Below, piece after piece: positions 7,762 through 17,345 of a stretch of DNA of 64,000 nt. The position numbers were made by a program, and so were the translations under genes. Within the stretch, counting starts at the first letter, position 1. Every line of letters starts with the position of its first letter. The notes under the pieces were generated by a model. That model had not been told where the DNA came from. It saw only the letters and a list, made by a program, of their open reading frames with translations, and ran no database searches. Source of the stretch: Mucilaginibacter sp. (GTDB lineage: Bacteria; Bacteroidota; Bacteroidia; Sphingobacteriales; Sphingobacteriaceae). Location: NCBI RefSeq assembly GCF_025359345.1, contig NZ_JANYGQ010000032.1, forward strand, positions 434,001 to 498,000, written 5' to 3'.

Positions 7762-10146
7762 ATGATAAAGAACTATATAAAAATTGCATTCCGTAACCTT
7801 TGGCGGCATAAAAGCTTTTCGCTGATAAATATTATAGGATTGGCTGTTGGGATGACAGCCTGTTTCCTGATTTTTATGTATGTGCGGTTTGAACTTAGTT
7901 ACGACAAATTCAATCAAAATTTCGACAATGTTTACCGGCTCAATACCGATATTAAATCGCCAACCGAAGTACTGCATTGGAACAGTGCATCGGCGCCCAT
8001 GGGGCCCGCTTTGCAGCAGGATTTCCCGGAAGTAAAAGCTAACGCGAGGCTATTTGGCTTCGGCTTTCTGGTTGAATACCAGAATCATCGCTTCCAGGAA
8101 AATAATATCCAGTTTACCGACCCTGATATTTTCAAAATTTTTACTTTCCCGTTTGTTGCCGGTGACCCGGAAACCGCGCTTAAGGAGCCGTTCAGTATTG
8201 TGATTACCGAGACAGCAGCGAAAAAATATTTCGGGGATGGGGTTGCGCTCGGAAAATCGCTCCGGCTTGATGGTAAAACTCCGGTTAAGGTTACCGGCGT
8301 AGTCAAAGACGTTCCGCTTAATTCGCATTTTTCTTTTGATATGCTCATTTCCACCTCTACAATGGAGCCGATGAAGCTTATCAACATGAAGGAATGGGGC
8401 AATTTTAGTAACAATACCTACCTGTTGCTTGGAAAAGGTTATAACCCTGCAAACCTACAGGCAAAACTTCCCGATTTTCTGCGTGCACATATCAGCGAAG
8501 ACCAGCGCCGCCGCGGCTATAATTATGACTTATTTATAGAGCCGCTTAAGGAAATATACATGGACAGCTTTAGAGGAGCGCCTGTAAATGGCAGCCAATC
8601 AAACGTCTACATATTTTCTATCGTTGCGGTTTTCATTCTGCTTATTGCCTGCATCAACTTTGTTAACTTAACTACTGCACGCGCTTCGGAGCGGGCTAAG
8701 GAGGTAGGTATCCGAAAAGTAGTTGGAGCAATAAACCAACAGCTTACCGCCCAGTTTTTAGGCGAATCGATCATTATATGTTTGATATCCTTTGTTGTTT
8801 CGGCGGTACTTAGTGTAGTGATGCTCCCGTTGTTTAACACGCTGGCAGGCAAAATAATAAGCCAAAATATTTTTTCGCACGGCTATATTTTTATCCTGTT
8901 TGCAATATCGGTTATAATTGGCTGTATGGCAGGATTTTATCCGGCATTGGTGCTTACCAACTTTAGTATTCTCTCGGTATTGAAAGGCAAATTTACTACT
9001 TCTGTTAAGGGCATATTTTTGCGCAAGGGCTTGGTTGTGGTGCAGTTTACCATATCTATCGTATTGATAGTCGGAACCATCATCGTGTATAACCAGCTCA
9101 ATTACATGCGTAACCAGTCGCTCGGCTTTCAGCAAGACCAAATGCTTGTATTGAATACAGGCGGCGACTCGGCAGTGATAAAGAATATGGAAAGCATTAA
9201 AAACGAGTTCAGGGGTGTGCAGGGGGTTCTGTCGGTGTCGGGCTCAGGCACAACTTTTGGTAATGGAAATGGCGTTGCTTACAGCGAAATTCAGAGCGTA
9301 ACCGGCAAAATGCAGCCCATGAATATGAACTTGATCGAGGTTGATTTTGATTTTATATCCCAGTATGGCATAAAGATAGTTGCGGGCAGGGCGTTCAATA
9401 GGGAGTTTGCTACTGATACCACCCAGGCAATTGTTTTAAACCAGGCAGCTGTTAAAGAGCTTGGTTACGCTAATGCAAACGATGCCATAGGTAAGCTGTT
9501 TACGCAATGGGGACGTAAAGGTAAGATAATCGGCGTTGCGCAGGATTTTCACTTCGTATCGTTGCAGCAAAATATTAAACCTTTAAACTTCAGGCTTAAC
9601 CCTGGAAACACCAGCGTATTTACACTTAAACTTAAAGGCGGAAACATACATGCTACCCTGGCTGCCATTGAAAGTAAATGGAAAAGCCTGGTGCCCCAAC
9701 GGCCATTTTCTTATTTCTTTCTTGATGATAATTTCAATAAACAATACCAGACTGAAGACCGCTTTGGCAAGTTGTTTATGTATTTTGCGGTGCTTGCTAT
9801 CATGATATCGTGCTTAGGACTGCTGGGGCTTGCGTCATACAGTACACTGCAGCGTACCCGCGAAATAGGTATCCGCAAAGTACTGGGTGCCTCTGTGCCG
9901 GGCATTGTCGGCATGCTTTCGAAAGAATTTATTTTATTGGTATTAATAGCTGCGGTTATTGCGTTTCCGCTGGCCTGGATAGGCATGCATAGCTGGCTTA
10001 AAGATTTTGCGTACCGTATAAATATTGGCTGGTGGGTATTTGCGGTTGCAGGCGTGCTATCTATGTTTATCGCGCTTACAACCGTTAGCTACCAAGCATT
10101 AAAAGCCGCGCTGGCAAACCCGGTGAAGAGCCTGAGGAGTGAGTAG
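7762..10146 (+). CDS. FtsX/MacB-like ABC transporter permease
   Basis: A 794-residue permease of the two-unit type. The N-terminus MIKNYIKIAFRNLWRHKSF leads into TM1 (about 20-42). The first FtsX loop is KEVGIRKVVGAINQQ near 312; the second is REIGIRKVLGASVPG near 700. Between TM3 and TM4 it keeps the array-typical MLPLFNTLAGK segment. TM4 ends CMAGFYPALVLTNF instead of the common AGSYPALYLSSF. The tail is NPVKSLRSE. It follows the gene at 5345 after 65 nt and is the last gene before a 327-nt gap with a new promoter, so it is likely the end of that unit, although no clear terminator hairpin with a T-run follows it. Substrate unknown. Confidence 0.92.
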   Translation: MIKNYIKIAFRNLWRHKSFSLINIIGLAVGMTACFLIFMYVRFELSYDKFNQNFDNVYRLNTDIKSPTEVLHWNSASAPMGPALQQDFPEVKANARLFGFGFLVEYQNHRFQENNIQFTDPDIFKIFTFPFVAGDPETALKEPFSIVITETAAKKYFGDGVALGKSLRLDGKTPVKVTGVVKDVPLNSHFSFDMLISTSTMEPMKLINMKEWGNFSNNTYLLLGKGYNPANLQAKLPDFLRAHISEDQRRRGYNYDLFIEPLKEIYMDSFRGAPVNGSQSNVYIFSIVAVFILLIACINFVNLTTARASERAKEVGIRKVVGAINQQLTAQFLGESIIICLISFVVSAVLSVVMLPLFNTLAGKIISQNIFSHGYIFILFAISVIIGCMAGFYPALVLTNFSILSVLKGKFTTSVKGIFLRKGLVVVQFTISIVLIVGTIIVYNQLNYMRNQSLGFQQDQMLVLNTGGDSAVIKNMESIKNEFRGVQGVLSVSGSGTTFGNGNGVAYSEIQSVTGKMQPMNMNLIEVDFDFISQYGIKIVAGRAFNREFATDTTQAIVLNQAAVKELGYANANDAIGKLFTQWGRKGKIIGVAQDFHFVSLQQNIKPLNFRLNPGNTSVFTLKLKGGNIHATLAAIESKWKSLVPQRPFSYFFLDDNFNKQYQTEDRFGKLFMYFAVLAIMISCLGLLGLASYSTLQRTREIGIRKVLGASVPGIVGMLSKEFILLVLIAAVIAFPLAWIGMHSWLKDFAYRINIGWWVFAVAGVLSMFIALTTVSYQALKAALANPVKSLRSE

Positions 10147-10221
10147 GAGGTTGAAAGTAGCAGCTGGACAGTTAAAAAAGGCGGGGAGGACGACGCAGGA
10201 ATAGTTATTTATATGGCTTAT

Positions 10222-10316
10222 TTATCAGTTATTCGCAAGTTATAAAAAGTAAATATCCTGATAATGAGCATGTTTCACAACGTTCCGGGTGTTCCGCATG
10301 TAAAAATGGAACGTTG
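10222..10316. repeat. Dispersed hairpin element, copy 1
   Basis: An inverted pair TTATCAG (10222-10228) and CTGATAA (10258-10264) is followed by a second hairpin, CAACGTTCC (10278-10286) with GGAACGTTG (10308-10316), nine perfect pairs around a loop containing GGGTGTTCCG. Two related copies lie at 63439-63538 and 63684-63740. Their stems read AGCGTTC/GAACGCT, so one base pair has changed on both sides (A-T here, G-C there). This supports a selected secondary structure. It resembles REP-type or small palindromic elements; no transposase is seen. Confidence 0.65.
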
Positions 10317-10403
10317 AATTGAAACCGTAGCGCGACGACCGAAAAAGTTTTCGAAGTGAATAGGGGTAAAAGGCAGGTTAATTGTAATAATGTTGGATGG
10401 TAG

Positions 10404-10430
10404 TGAAACCTAATTGGTTAAGCTGTCGTC
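10404..10430 (+). promoter_or_regulatory. Candidate ECF-sigma promoter
   Basis: TGAAACC (10404-10410), 17 nt, then GTC (10428-10430, within CTGTCGTCAAA). The spacing is the same as upstream of 5345, 12992 and 17346; the -35 box differs by one base (AAAC for CAAC). The start codon lies 46 nt after GTC. Confidence 0.5.
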
Positions 10431-10473
10431 AAATATTAAACCAAAAATTAACCTGCTTTTAAACTGAATCGCT

Positions 10474-12897
10474 ATGATTAAAACCTATCTTAAAACAGCA
10501 TTCCGCAGCCTGGTAAAAAACAAGGGTTTTACCTTTATCAATGTATTGGGGCTTGCCCTTGGGCTCGCTGCCTGTATGCTCATTGTTTTTTATGTGTTCG
10601 ATGAGTTAAGCTACGACCGATTTAACACAAAGGTCGACCGCATATTCCGCGTTAATAACGAGGTTAAATTTGGCGGCAACACCAATAGCTATGCCTGTTC
10701 GCCGGCGCCAACAGCCGCGGCATTAAAAGCCGATTTCCCCGAAATTGAGCAGGTGGTCCGTTTCAGGAACAGGGGTGGCAACAATGTTAAAAAAGGCAAC
10801 CAGGACATCCGCGAGGAGAAAATGATATATGCCGACAATTCCATATTCGATGTTTTTACGCTTCCGATGATAAGCGGTAGCAAGGCCACCGCCTTAACCG
10901 CTCCCAACACGGTTGTTATAAACGAAACGACTGCGCTTAAATATTTTAACAAAACCAATGCAGTGGGAGAAACGCTGACTTTTAATGGCAATCAACCATA
11001 TAAAGTAACGGCCGTTATTAAAGACATTCCCAAACAGTCGCATTTTAATTTCGATTTTTTTATAGCGATGCCTGGTTTGGACGAGAGCAAGGAAGATGCA
11101 TGGTTCAGCGAGGATTTTAACACTTATGTTTTACTGAAAGCTGGTGCTAATGCCAATAAACTATCAGGCAAGCTTACCGATTTCTTCCGCAGGCGTGCGG
11201 GCCCGCAACTGGCTGGTCTACTGCATTTAACGTTCGACAAGTTTGAGCAGTCGGGCAATTATATTAAGCTCTATCTTTTCCCACTCAAAAAAATACACCT
11301 TGAATCGAACATTGGCTCGGAACTGGGTGCAAACGGAAATATCCAGTATGTATACATTTTTGCGCTGGTGGCTATATTTATTTTACTGATAGCCTGTGTT
11401 AACTTCATGAACCTTTCCACCGCGCGCTCATCAAACCGGGCCCGCGAGGTAGGAGTACGCAAGGTTTTAGGCTCGCCGCGCAAATACCTGATCGCTCAAT
11501 TTCTAACCGAATCGATATTAGTTACACTGTTTGCCACGGTGATAGCCGTTTTGGCGGCATGGGCTTTATTGCCGCTATTTAACCAAATGGCCGGGAAGGA
11601 GCTTGAAATTACCCGGCAAATAGTGCGCTGGATACTGCCGGCGCTACTAGTTATTGTTATTATAATAGGTTGCCTGGCAGGCTCGTATCCTGCTCTTTAT
11701 CTCTCAGCGTTCCAGCCGATAAAGGTGCTTAAAGGCACAATTTCGACAGGGTTTAAGGGAGGGGTGCTGCGAAGTTTCCTGGTGGTTTTCCAGTTCGCTA
11801 TTTCTATATTCCTGATTATCGGTACACTGGTTATCAATAATCAATTAAAATACATCCAAAGCAAAGACCTGGGCTTTAATCGCGACCATGTGTTGGTAGT
11901 TTATAATCTTTGGGCGCTGGGCGAGGGTGCCAAAACATTTAAGCAGGAAATTAAACAGTTATCGGGTGTTGAAAGTGTAAGCATCAGCGGCGCATTACCA
12001 ACCGGCGGAACAAGAAATGCCACCAGCTTTTTTAAAGACCAGGTGCTCGACCAGAAAAGGGCGGTAACAAGCCAGGAATGGACAGTTGATGAAGATTATA
12101 TCAAAACGCTGAAAATTAAGATGGTATCCGGCCGAAACTTTTCAGCCGCTATGCGGACTGATACTGCGGGGCTCATCATCAACGAAGCAGCAGCGAAACT
12201 GTTGAATTTTAAGGACCCGTTAAATCAAACACTTTATACTCCTGCCGATAATATGCTAACAAAAATGGCGCAATTTCACATTATCGGGGTGATGAAGGAT
12301 TTTAACTTTAAATCGCTTAGGGATAATGTAACACCTTTGGTATTTCTTTATGGCCAAGACCGCGGCGCCATGAGTATTAGGCTTAAATCGAACAATATCC
12401 CATTATTAATTAGCCAGGTGGGAACTAAATATAAAGAGTTAGGAAAGGGGCAGCAGTTCAACTATTCATTTATGGATAATGATTTTGATGCATTATATCG
12501 CTCTGAACAGCGTATGGGCCAGATCTTTATAACGTTTACCTCGCTCGCGATAATAATAGCGTGTTTGGGTTTGTTTGGCCTGACAGCGTATGCAGCCGAA
12601 CAGCGCACCAAAGAAATTGGCATCCGCAAGGTTTTGGGGGCTAGCGTGTCAGCTATTGTGGGTATGCTTTCAAAGGATTTTATTTTGCTGGTATTTATTT
12701 CGATAGTCATTGCTACCCCACTTGCGTGGTGGGCAATGCACAACTGGCTCGAAGGGTTTGCTTACCGGCAAAATATACAATGGTGGGTGGTGGCGCTGGC
12801 TGGTGCAGGGGCTATTGCAATAGCTTTTGTAACCATCAGCTTCCAATCGGTAAAAGCAGCGCTTACAAACCCCGTTAAAAGTTTAAAAAGCGAATAA
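10474..12897 (+). CDS. FtsX/MacB-like ABC transporter permease (tandem sister of the next gene)
   Basis: An 807-residue permease. It has the same length as its right-hand neighbour and aligns with it almost without gaps, including shared stretches such as GFTFINVFGLALGLA-like TM1 (here GFTFINVLGLALGLA), SYACSPAPTAAALKADF and KDIPKQSHFNFDFFIAMPGL. The two are the clearest recent tandem duplicates in the array, with the protein at 262 as the next closest. The FtsX loops are REVGVRKVLGSPRK (about 324-337) and KEIGIRKVLGASVSA near 715. The tail is NPVKSLKSE, with Lys in place of Arg as in the sister gene. It has its own candidate ECF-type promoter and no leader repeats. Substrate unknown. Confidence 0.93.
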   Translation: MIKTYLKTAFRSLVKNKGFTFINVLGLALGLAACMLIVFYVFDELSYDRFNTKVDRIFRVNNEVKFGGNTNSYACSPAPTAAALKADFPEIEQVVRFRNRGGNNVKKGNQDIREEKMIYADNSIFDVFTLPMISGSKATALTAPNTVVINETTALKYFNKTNAVGETLTFNGNQPYKVTAVIKDIPKQSHFNFDFFIAMPGLDESKEDAWFSEDFNTYVLLKAGANANKLSGKLTDFFRRRAGPQLAGLLHLTFDKFEQSGNYIKLYLFPLKKIHLESNIGSELGANGNIQYVYIFALVAIFILLIACVNFMNLSTARSSNRAREVGVRKVLGSPRKYLIAQFLTESILVTLFATVIAVLAAWALLPLFNQMAGKELEITRQIVRWILPALLVIVIIIGCLAGSYPALYLSAFQPIKVLKGTISTGFKGGVLRSFLVVFQFAISIFLIIGTLVINNQLKYIQSKDLGFNRDHVLVVYNLWALGEGAKTFKQEIKQLSGVESVSISGALPTGGTRNATSFFKDQVLDQKRAVTSQEWTVDEDYIKTLKIKMVSGRNFSAAMRTDTAGLIINEAAAKLLNFKDPLNQTLYTPADNMLTKMAQFHIIGVMKDFNFKSLRDNVTPLVFLYGQDRGAMSIRLKSNNIPLLISQVGTKYKELGKGQQFNYSFMDNDFDALYRSEQRMGQIFITFTSLAIIIACLGLFGLTAYAAEQRTKEIGIRKVLGASVSAIVGMLSKDFILLVFISIVIATPLAWWAMHNWLEGFAYRQNIQWWVVALAGAGAIAIAFVTISFQSVKAALTNPVKSLKSE

Positions 12898-12923
12898 TTA
12901 AGTAAAATTTATTATAAAACCGG

Positions 12924-12953
12924 TGCAACTAAATGGACTACTAAGTCGTCTTG
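12924..12953 (+). promoter_or_regulatory. Candidate ECF-sigma promoter
   Basis: TGCAACT (12924-12930), 17 nt, then GTCTTG (12948-12953), preceded by C to give a CGTC -10 box. The start codon is 44 nt after GTC. It lies in the 94-nt spacer between two sister genes, so each sister has its own promoter. Confidence 0.55.
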
Positions 12954-12991
12954 TTTTTATAAAAGTTGCCCCAACCTAAAACTAAACAGAA

Positions 12992-15415
12992 ATGATAAAA
13001 AACTATATAAAAACTGCGTTTCGCGGTTTGATGAAAAACAAGGGTTTTACATTTATTAACGTTTTCGGCCTGGCTTTAGGACTGGCAACCTGCCTGTTAA
13101 TTGTATTTTATGTTTTTGATGAGCTAAGCTTTGACAGCTACAATACAAAAGCCGACAGGATTTTCCGCGTTAACAATAATATAAAGTTCGGCGGTAACGA
13201 AAACTCGTATGCTGTATCGCCGGCACCTACTGCTGCCGCTATGAAAGCAGATTTTGCCGAGATCGAACAAGTAGCCCGTTTCCGTAATAATGGTGGTAAC
13301 CAGGTAAAAAAAGGTAAGCAAAATATTGTTGAGGATAGAATGGTTTATGCTGATAATTCCATATTCAGCATTTTTACATTACCAATGATAAGCGGCAGCC
13401 CTCAAAATGCCCTTACCGCGCCCCACACGGTTGTTATAACCGAAAAGATGGCCAAAAAATATTTTGACCGCACCGATGTTGTGGGGCAAACATTAACTTT
13501 TAATGATACATCGCTTTATAAAGTAACCGCAGTTTTAAAAGATATCCCCAAACAGTCGCACTTTAATTTCGACTTTTTTATTGCAATGCCAGGCCTTGCA
13601 GAAAGTAAGGAAGACGCCTGGTTAAGCAATAACTTTAATACCTATGTGTTACTGAAGGAAGGCGCTGATATAAAAAAGCTTGATGCTAAAATGACGGCGT
13701 TTATGATAAAGCATGCCGGCCCACAATTGCAAAGCATGATACATTTAACCTTCAGCGACTTTGAAAAGGCGGGTAATTATTACAAGCTTGATTTTATTCC
13801 GTTAAGAAGGATACATCTGCATTCAATCAGCGTGGCGGAGCTTGATGTAAACGGCGATATTAAATATGTGTATATATTTTCGGGCGTCGCTATTTTAATC
13901 CTGTTGATAGCCTGTGTTAATTTCATGAATCTTTCAACAGCCCGCTCGTCAAACCGGGCCCGCGAGGTGGGGGTGCGCAAAGTACTGGGCTCGCCGCGTA
14001 AACATCTTATATTTCAGTTTTTAACAGAGTCGGTACTGGTTACGTTATTTGCAACCCTAATTGCTTTGTTGGCTGCGTGGCTGTTTTTGCCACAGTTTAA
14101 CAAAATGGCAGGCAAAGAGTTGGTAGTGACCGGGCAAATTATATCGTGGCTATTGCCAACGCTGCTTTTAATAATTGTAATAATTGGCTGCTTAGCAGGC
14201 TCATACCCCGCGTTATACATGTCGGCCTTTCAACCTATTGAGGTATTGAAGGGAAAAATTGCTGCAGGGTTTAAAGGGGGGATGTTTCGCAACATACTGG
14301 TCGTTGGCCAGTTTTGTATCTCTATATTTCTGATAATAAGTACACTGGTCATCTACAATCAGCTCCAATACATACAAAGTAAGGACCTGGGTTACAACCG
14401 CGACCATGTACTGGTTATAAAAAATGTTTGGTCGCTGGGCAAAGGAGCAAAGTCATTCCGCGATGAGGTAAAAGGTTTGGGCGGTGTGCAAAATGCTTCA
14501 TTATCCGGTGCATTACCCACAGGAGGCTACGGCAATAGCAGCGCGTTTTTTAAAACGCCGACAATGGATCAAAAGCAATCGATGCTTACCCAGATATGGC
14601 CGGCCGATGAAAACTACCTGCCGACACTCGGTATAAAAATTATTGCCGGCAGAAATTTTTCGAAAGAGATGTCGACTGATACTGCGGCATTAGTTATCAA
14701 TGAGGCTGCCGCTAAACAGCTTGGTTTTATAAATTCCATCGATCAATTTCTATATTCTCCAAACGACAGGATGGGTAAAACCATCAAAAAGTACCACATT
14801 ATCGGCGTGATAAAAAACTTTAACTACCAGTCGCTTAAAGATAACATAACGCCGTTAATGTTCAATATGGATGAAGATCGGGGCGCTGTAACAGTCCGCG
14901 TTAAGTCTGCTAATATCCCGGGCATAATCCAACAAATAAAAAACAAATACAATTCATTCTCGCCTACACAGGCATTTGCCTATTCATTTATGGACGAGGA
15001 CTTTGACGCTATATACCGCGCAGAACAACGTATCGGGACAATATCTGTAGCATTTACCTCGCTGGCCATCGTAATAGCTTGTTTGGGTCTGTTTGGTCTT
15101 GCAGCCTACGCCGCCGAGCAGCGAATTAAAGAAATAGGCATTCGTAAGGTTTTGGGCGCCAGCATATCAACAATAGTAGGTATGCTATCAAAAGATTTTA
15201 TTAAGCTCGTATTGATTTCTATAGTAATTGCAACCCCTCTGGCATGGTGGGCGATGCATGGCTGGTTACAGGGCTTTGCCTACCGGCAAAATGTACAATG
15301 GTGGGTTCTGGCGCTGGCGGGCGTTGGCGCAATTACCATTGCGTTTGTAACCATCAGCTTTCAATCAATAAAGGCTGCGCTTACTAATCCGGTTAAAAGT
15401 TTGAAAAGTGAGTGA
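12992..15415 (+). CDS. FtsX/MacB-like ABC transporter permease (tandem sister of the gene at 10474)
   Basis: An 807-residue permease, near-colinear with the one at 10474. The start MIKNYIKTAFRGLMKNKGF is the family N-terminus. Landmarks: TM1 about 20-42, REVGVRKVLGSPRK about 324-337, TM5 434-456 (ILVVGQFCISIFLIISTLV), KEIGIRKVLGASIST near 715, and tail NPVKSLKSE. Differences from the sister cluster in the second periplasmic domain (for example NDRMGKTIKKYHIIGVIKNFNY), the part most likely to meet substrate or partner. It is preceded by a candidate ECF-type promoter and followed by repeat-built spacers and a decayed permease, which may share its transcript. Substrate and ATPase unknown. Confidence 0.93.
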   Translation: MIKNYIKTAFRGLMKNKGFTFINVFGLALGLATCLLIVFYVFDELSFDSYNTKADRIFRVNNNIKFGGNENSYAVSPAPTAAAMKADFAEIEQVARFRNNGGNQVKKGKQNIVEDRMVYADNSIFSIFTLPMISGSPQNALTAPHTVVITEKMAKKYFDRTDVVGQTLTFNDTSLYKVTAVLKDIPKQSHFNFDFFIAMPGLAESKEDAWLSNNFNTYVLLKEGADIKKLDAKMTAFMIKHAGPQLQSMIHLTFSDFEKAGNYYKLDFIPLRRIHLHSISVAELDVNGDIKYVYIFSGVAILILLIACVNFMNLSTARSSNRAREVGVRKVLGSPRKHLIFQFLTESVLVTLFATLIALLAAWLFLPQFNKMAGKELVVTGQIISWLLPTLLLIIVIIGCLAGSYPALYMSAFQPIEVLKGKIAAGFKGGMFRNILVVGQFCISIFLIISTLVIYNQLQYIQSKDLGYNRDHVLVIKNVWSLGKGAKSFRDEVKGLGGVQNASLSGALPTGGYGNSSAFFKTPTMDQKQSMLTQIWPADENYLPTLGIKIIAGRNFSKEMSTDTAALVINEAAAKQLGFINSIDQFLYSPNDRMGKTIKKYHIIGVIKNFNYQSLKDNITPLMFNMDEDRGAVTVRVKSANIPGIIQQIKNKYNSFSPTQAFAYSFMDEDFDAIYRAEQRIGTISVAFTSLAIVIACLGLFGLAAYAAEQRIKEIGIRKVLGASISTIVGMLSKDFIKLVLISIVIATPLAWWAMHGWLQGFAYRQNVQWWVLALAGVGAITIAFVTISFQSIKAALTNPVKSLKSE

Positions 15416-15441
15416 TTAGAGGTTGGAGACTAGAGATTAGT
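15414..15441 (+). repeat. GATTAGA heptad repeat overlapping the stop codon
   Basis: Four exact 7-nt steps: GATTAGA, GGTTGGA, GACTAGA, GATTAGT. The first unit overlaps the TGA stop of the gene at 12992. Confidence 0.65.
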
Positions 15442-15493
15442 TGAAAAATGCACTGTGAAATTGTTCGTGGTAAGTATGCGATTCGTTCTTTAC

Positions 15494-15530
15494 CAATGAA
15501 CTAATGAACAACTGAACTAATGAACCAAAC
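15494..15530 (+). repeat. 8-nt NANTGAAC repeat before start codon
   Basis: Units CAATGAAC, TAATGAAC, AACTGAAC, TAATGAAC fill 15494-15525; CAAAC then joins the ATG at 15531. Confidence 0.7.
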
Positions 15531-17113
15531 ATGATAAAGAACTATTTCAAAATTGCCTGGCGTAACCTGGTACGCAACAAAGTAAGCAGTATAATAAACA
15601 TAAGCGGGCTGGCCATCGGGCTGGCCTGCGTGCTGTTGATTAGTATGTATGTAGCCGATGAACTGAGCTACGACCGCTTTTTTAAGGATGCTAACCGCAT
15701 TTACCGCGTAAACATTGACGGTAAAATGGGTAACAACCAGTTTGTGGTTGGACATACTGGTCCGCCTGTGGGGGCTGCATTACAAAATAACTTCCCGCAA
15801 GTTGAAAGCTACACCCGTATGTACTTGCCCGGCGACGAGATTATCCATTTCGAAAACAACGGGCAGAAAAGTTCAGTTACCGAAAAAGGCCTGCTGGCAG
15901 TTGATTCCAATTTCCTTAAGTTTTTCAATTTCCCATTAGTTGCCGGTGATGCTTCTACCTGTCTAAATGGCATCAACTCGGTTGTACTTACCCAAAAAGC
16001 TGCTAAAAAGTATTTTGGTGACGCATCGCCGATAGGCAAAACGTTAGTGTTTGATGAATACAAGACGCCTTTTACGGTCACCGCTGTTTTAAAAGATATC
16101 CCAAAGCAGTCGTCATTACAATTCGAGCTGTTACAAAATACAGCAAGTATCCCTCCGGTAAAACGTTTTGCCTGGAGCTGGGTATGGTTACAAATGGCCA
16201 CTTATATAAAGCTTACTCCTGATGCTGCGGCCGACCCGAAATTGTCAATATTGGTAATACTACGGGAGATACAGATTGGGATGGGAAGGCTAAAGACAGG
16301 CAGTTTATGATACATCCAATGGCAATTGACCAGGATTTTATTAAATTCTTTAAGCTGAAACTGGATGCCGGCGCAAGCTTCACTGGCATAAAACCTGACA
16401 GCGCTCATTATATTTTGAATGAAACTGCAGTGCGCGACGCCGGGATTAAAAACCCTATTGGCAAACGCTTTAAATTATGGGGGACAGATGGTGTTATCAT
16501 CGGGGTATTAAAAGATTTTCATTTTGCATCGTTAAAACAAAAAATTGAGCCTTTTATCTTTCACTATCAACCACACACCTGGCAATTACTGGTGAAAACT
16601 ACAGGTAAGAACGCGCCAAAGGCCCTTAAAACTGTTGAAAATACATGGAAAAGATATAACCCCAATTTTCCATTCACTTATACATTCCTCGACCAAACCT
16701 ATGATTCACTTTATAAATCAGACCAGCGCACGGGGACACTATTTAACGTATTTGCCGGCATAGCAATCCTGATTTCGTGCCTGGGGTTATTTGGGCTGGC
16801 AACTTATACTGCACAGGTAAAGGTTAAAGAAATTGGTATCCGTAAGGTACTGGGGGCAAGCATAGCCAATATTACCACCATGTTATCTCGCGATTTTTTA
16901 ACACTGATAGTGCTCGCCATTCTTATCGCCAGCCCGATTGCCTGGTATGCGATGAATAAGTGGCTGCAGGACTTTGTGTACCGGGCACCTATCCAGTGGT
17001 GGATATTTGCCGTGGCCGGTATAGCAGCTATTTTAATTGCATTGATAACTATTAGCTACCAGTCGATAAAAGCAGCGCTGGCTAATCCCGTAAAAAGTTT
17101 ACGCAGCGAATAA
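15531..17113 (+). pseudogene. FtsX/MacB-like permease with internal deletion and frameshift
   Basis: Two pieces of one permease. The first (15531-16310) encodes a normal N-terminus, TM1 and first periplasmic domain for about 235 residues, up to YIKLTPDAAADPKLS. It then runs out of frame to a TGA at 16308. The other frame is already permease-like from about 16247 (NIGNTTGDTDWDGKAKDRQF) and continues to 17113 with TM6-TM8 and NPVKSLRSE; an ATG at 16307 overlaps the TGA. Compared with the similar protein at 28598, about 265 residues are missing: TM2-TM5, that is the whole first FtsX domain and the start of the second unit. A deletion of roughly 0.8 kb with junction near 16240 explains this. The second piece could still be translated by ATGA reinitiation, but a working transporter is unlikely. 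Confidence 0.88.
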
Positions 17114-17114
17114 C

Positions 17115-17210
17115 TAGTCATTACTCATTGGTCATAGTATCTTCGGTATTCAATGACTAATAACGGCGAAGCGAAATTACTAATGATAGAAAAGAAATCC
17201 CCCTAGGGGG
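17115..17210. repeat. Spacer with AGTCATT inverted repeat and a CCCCCTAGGGGG palindrome
   Basis: TAGTCATT (17115-17122) pairs with AATGACTA (17152-17159). Further on lies a perfect 12-bp palindrome, CCCCCTAGGGGG (17199-17210). A related AGTCGTT/AACGACT pair lies after the gene ending at 24602. The first could act as a weak hairpin at the end of the preceding unit; no T-run follows either. Confidence 0.5.
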
Positions 17211-17280
17211 GTGATACACACACAAACGAAACATGAAATAGATTTATATGGCCTTAAAATGCAATAAAGTTTTAAACTGA

Positions 17281-17310
17281 TGCAACGCATTGGTAATTTT
17301 AACAGTCTAT
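17281..17310 (+). promoter_or_regulatory. Candidate ECF-sigma promoter
   Basis: TGCAACG (17281-17287), 17 nt, then GTCTAT (17305-17310). It is one of the two best copies in the window (with 24652); both end GTCTATTA. The start codon is 41 nt after GTC. Confidence 0.6.
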
Positions 17311-17345
17311 TAAATTATTAAAATAAACGCTCAACTTTTTTCACG

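Larger units (their letters stand above)
10147..10473 (+). other. 327-nt intergenic region: GGCAGT-type tail, dispersed hairpin element, promoter
   Basis: No gene is visible. It starts with a GGCAGT-type repeat remnant (to about 10172), carries one copy of a dispersed hairpin element (10222-10316) and a candidate ECF-type promoter (10404-10430), both listed separately. It separates two transcription units of the array. Confidence 0.7.
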
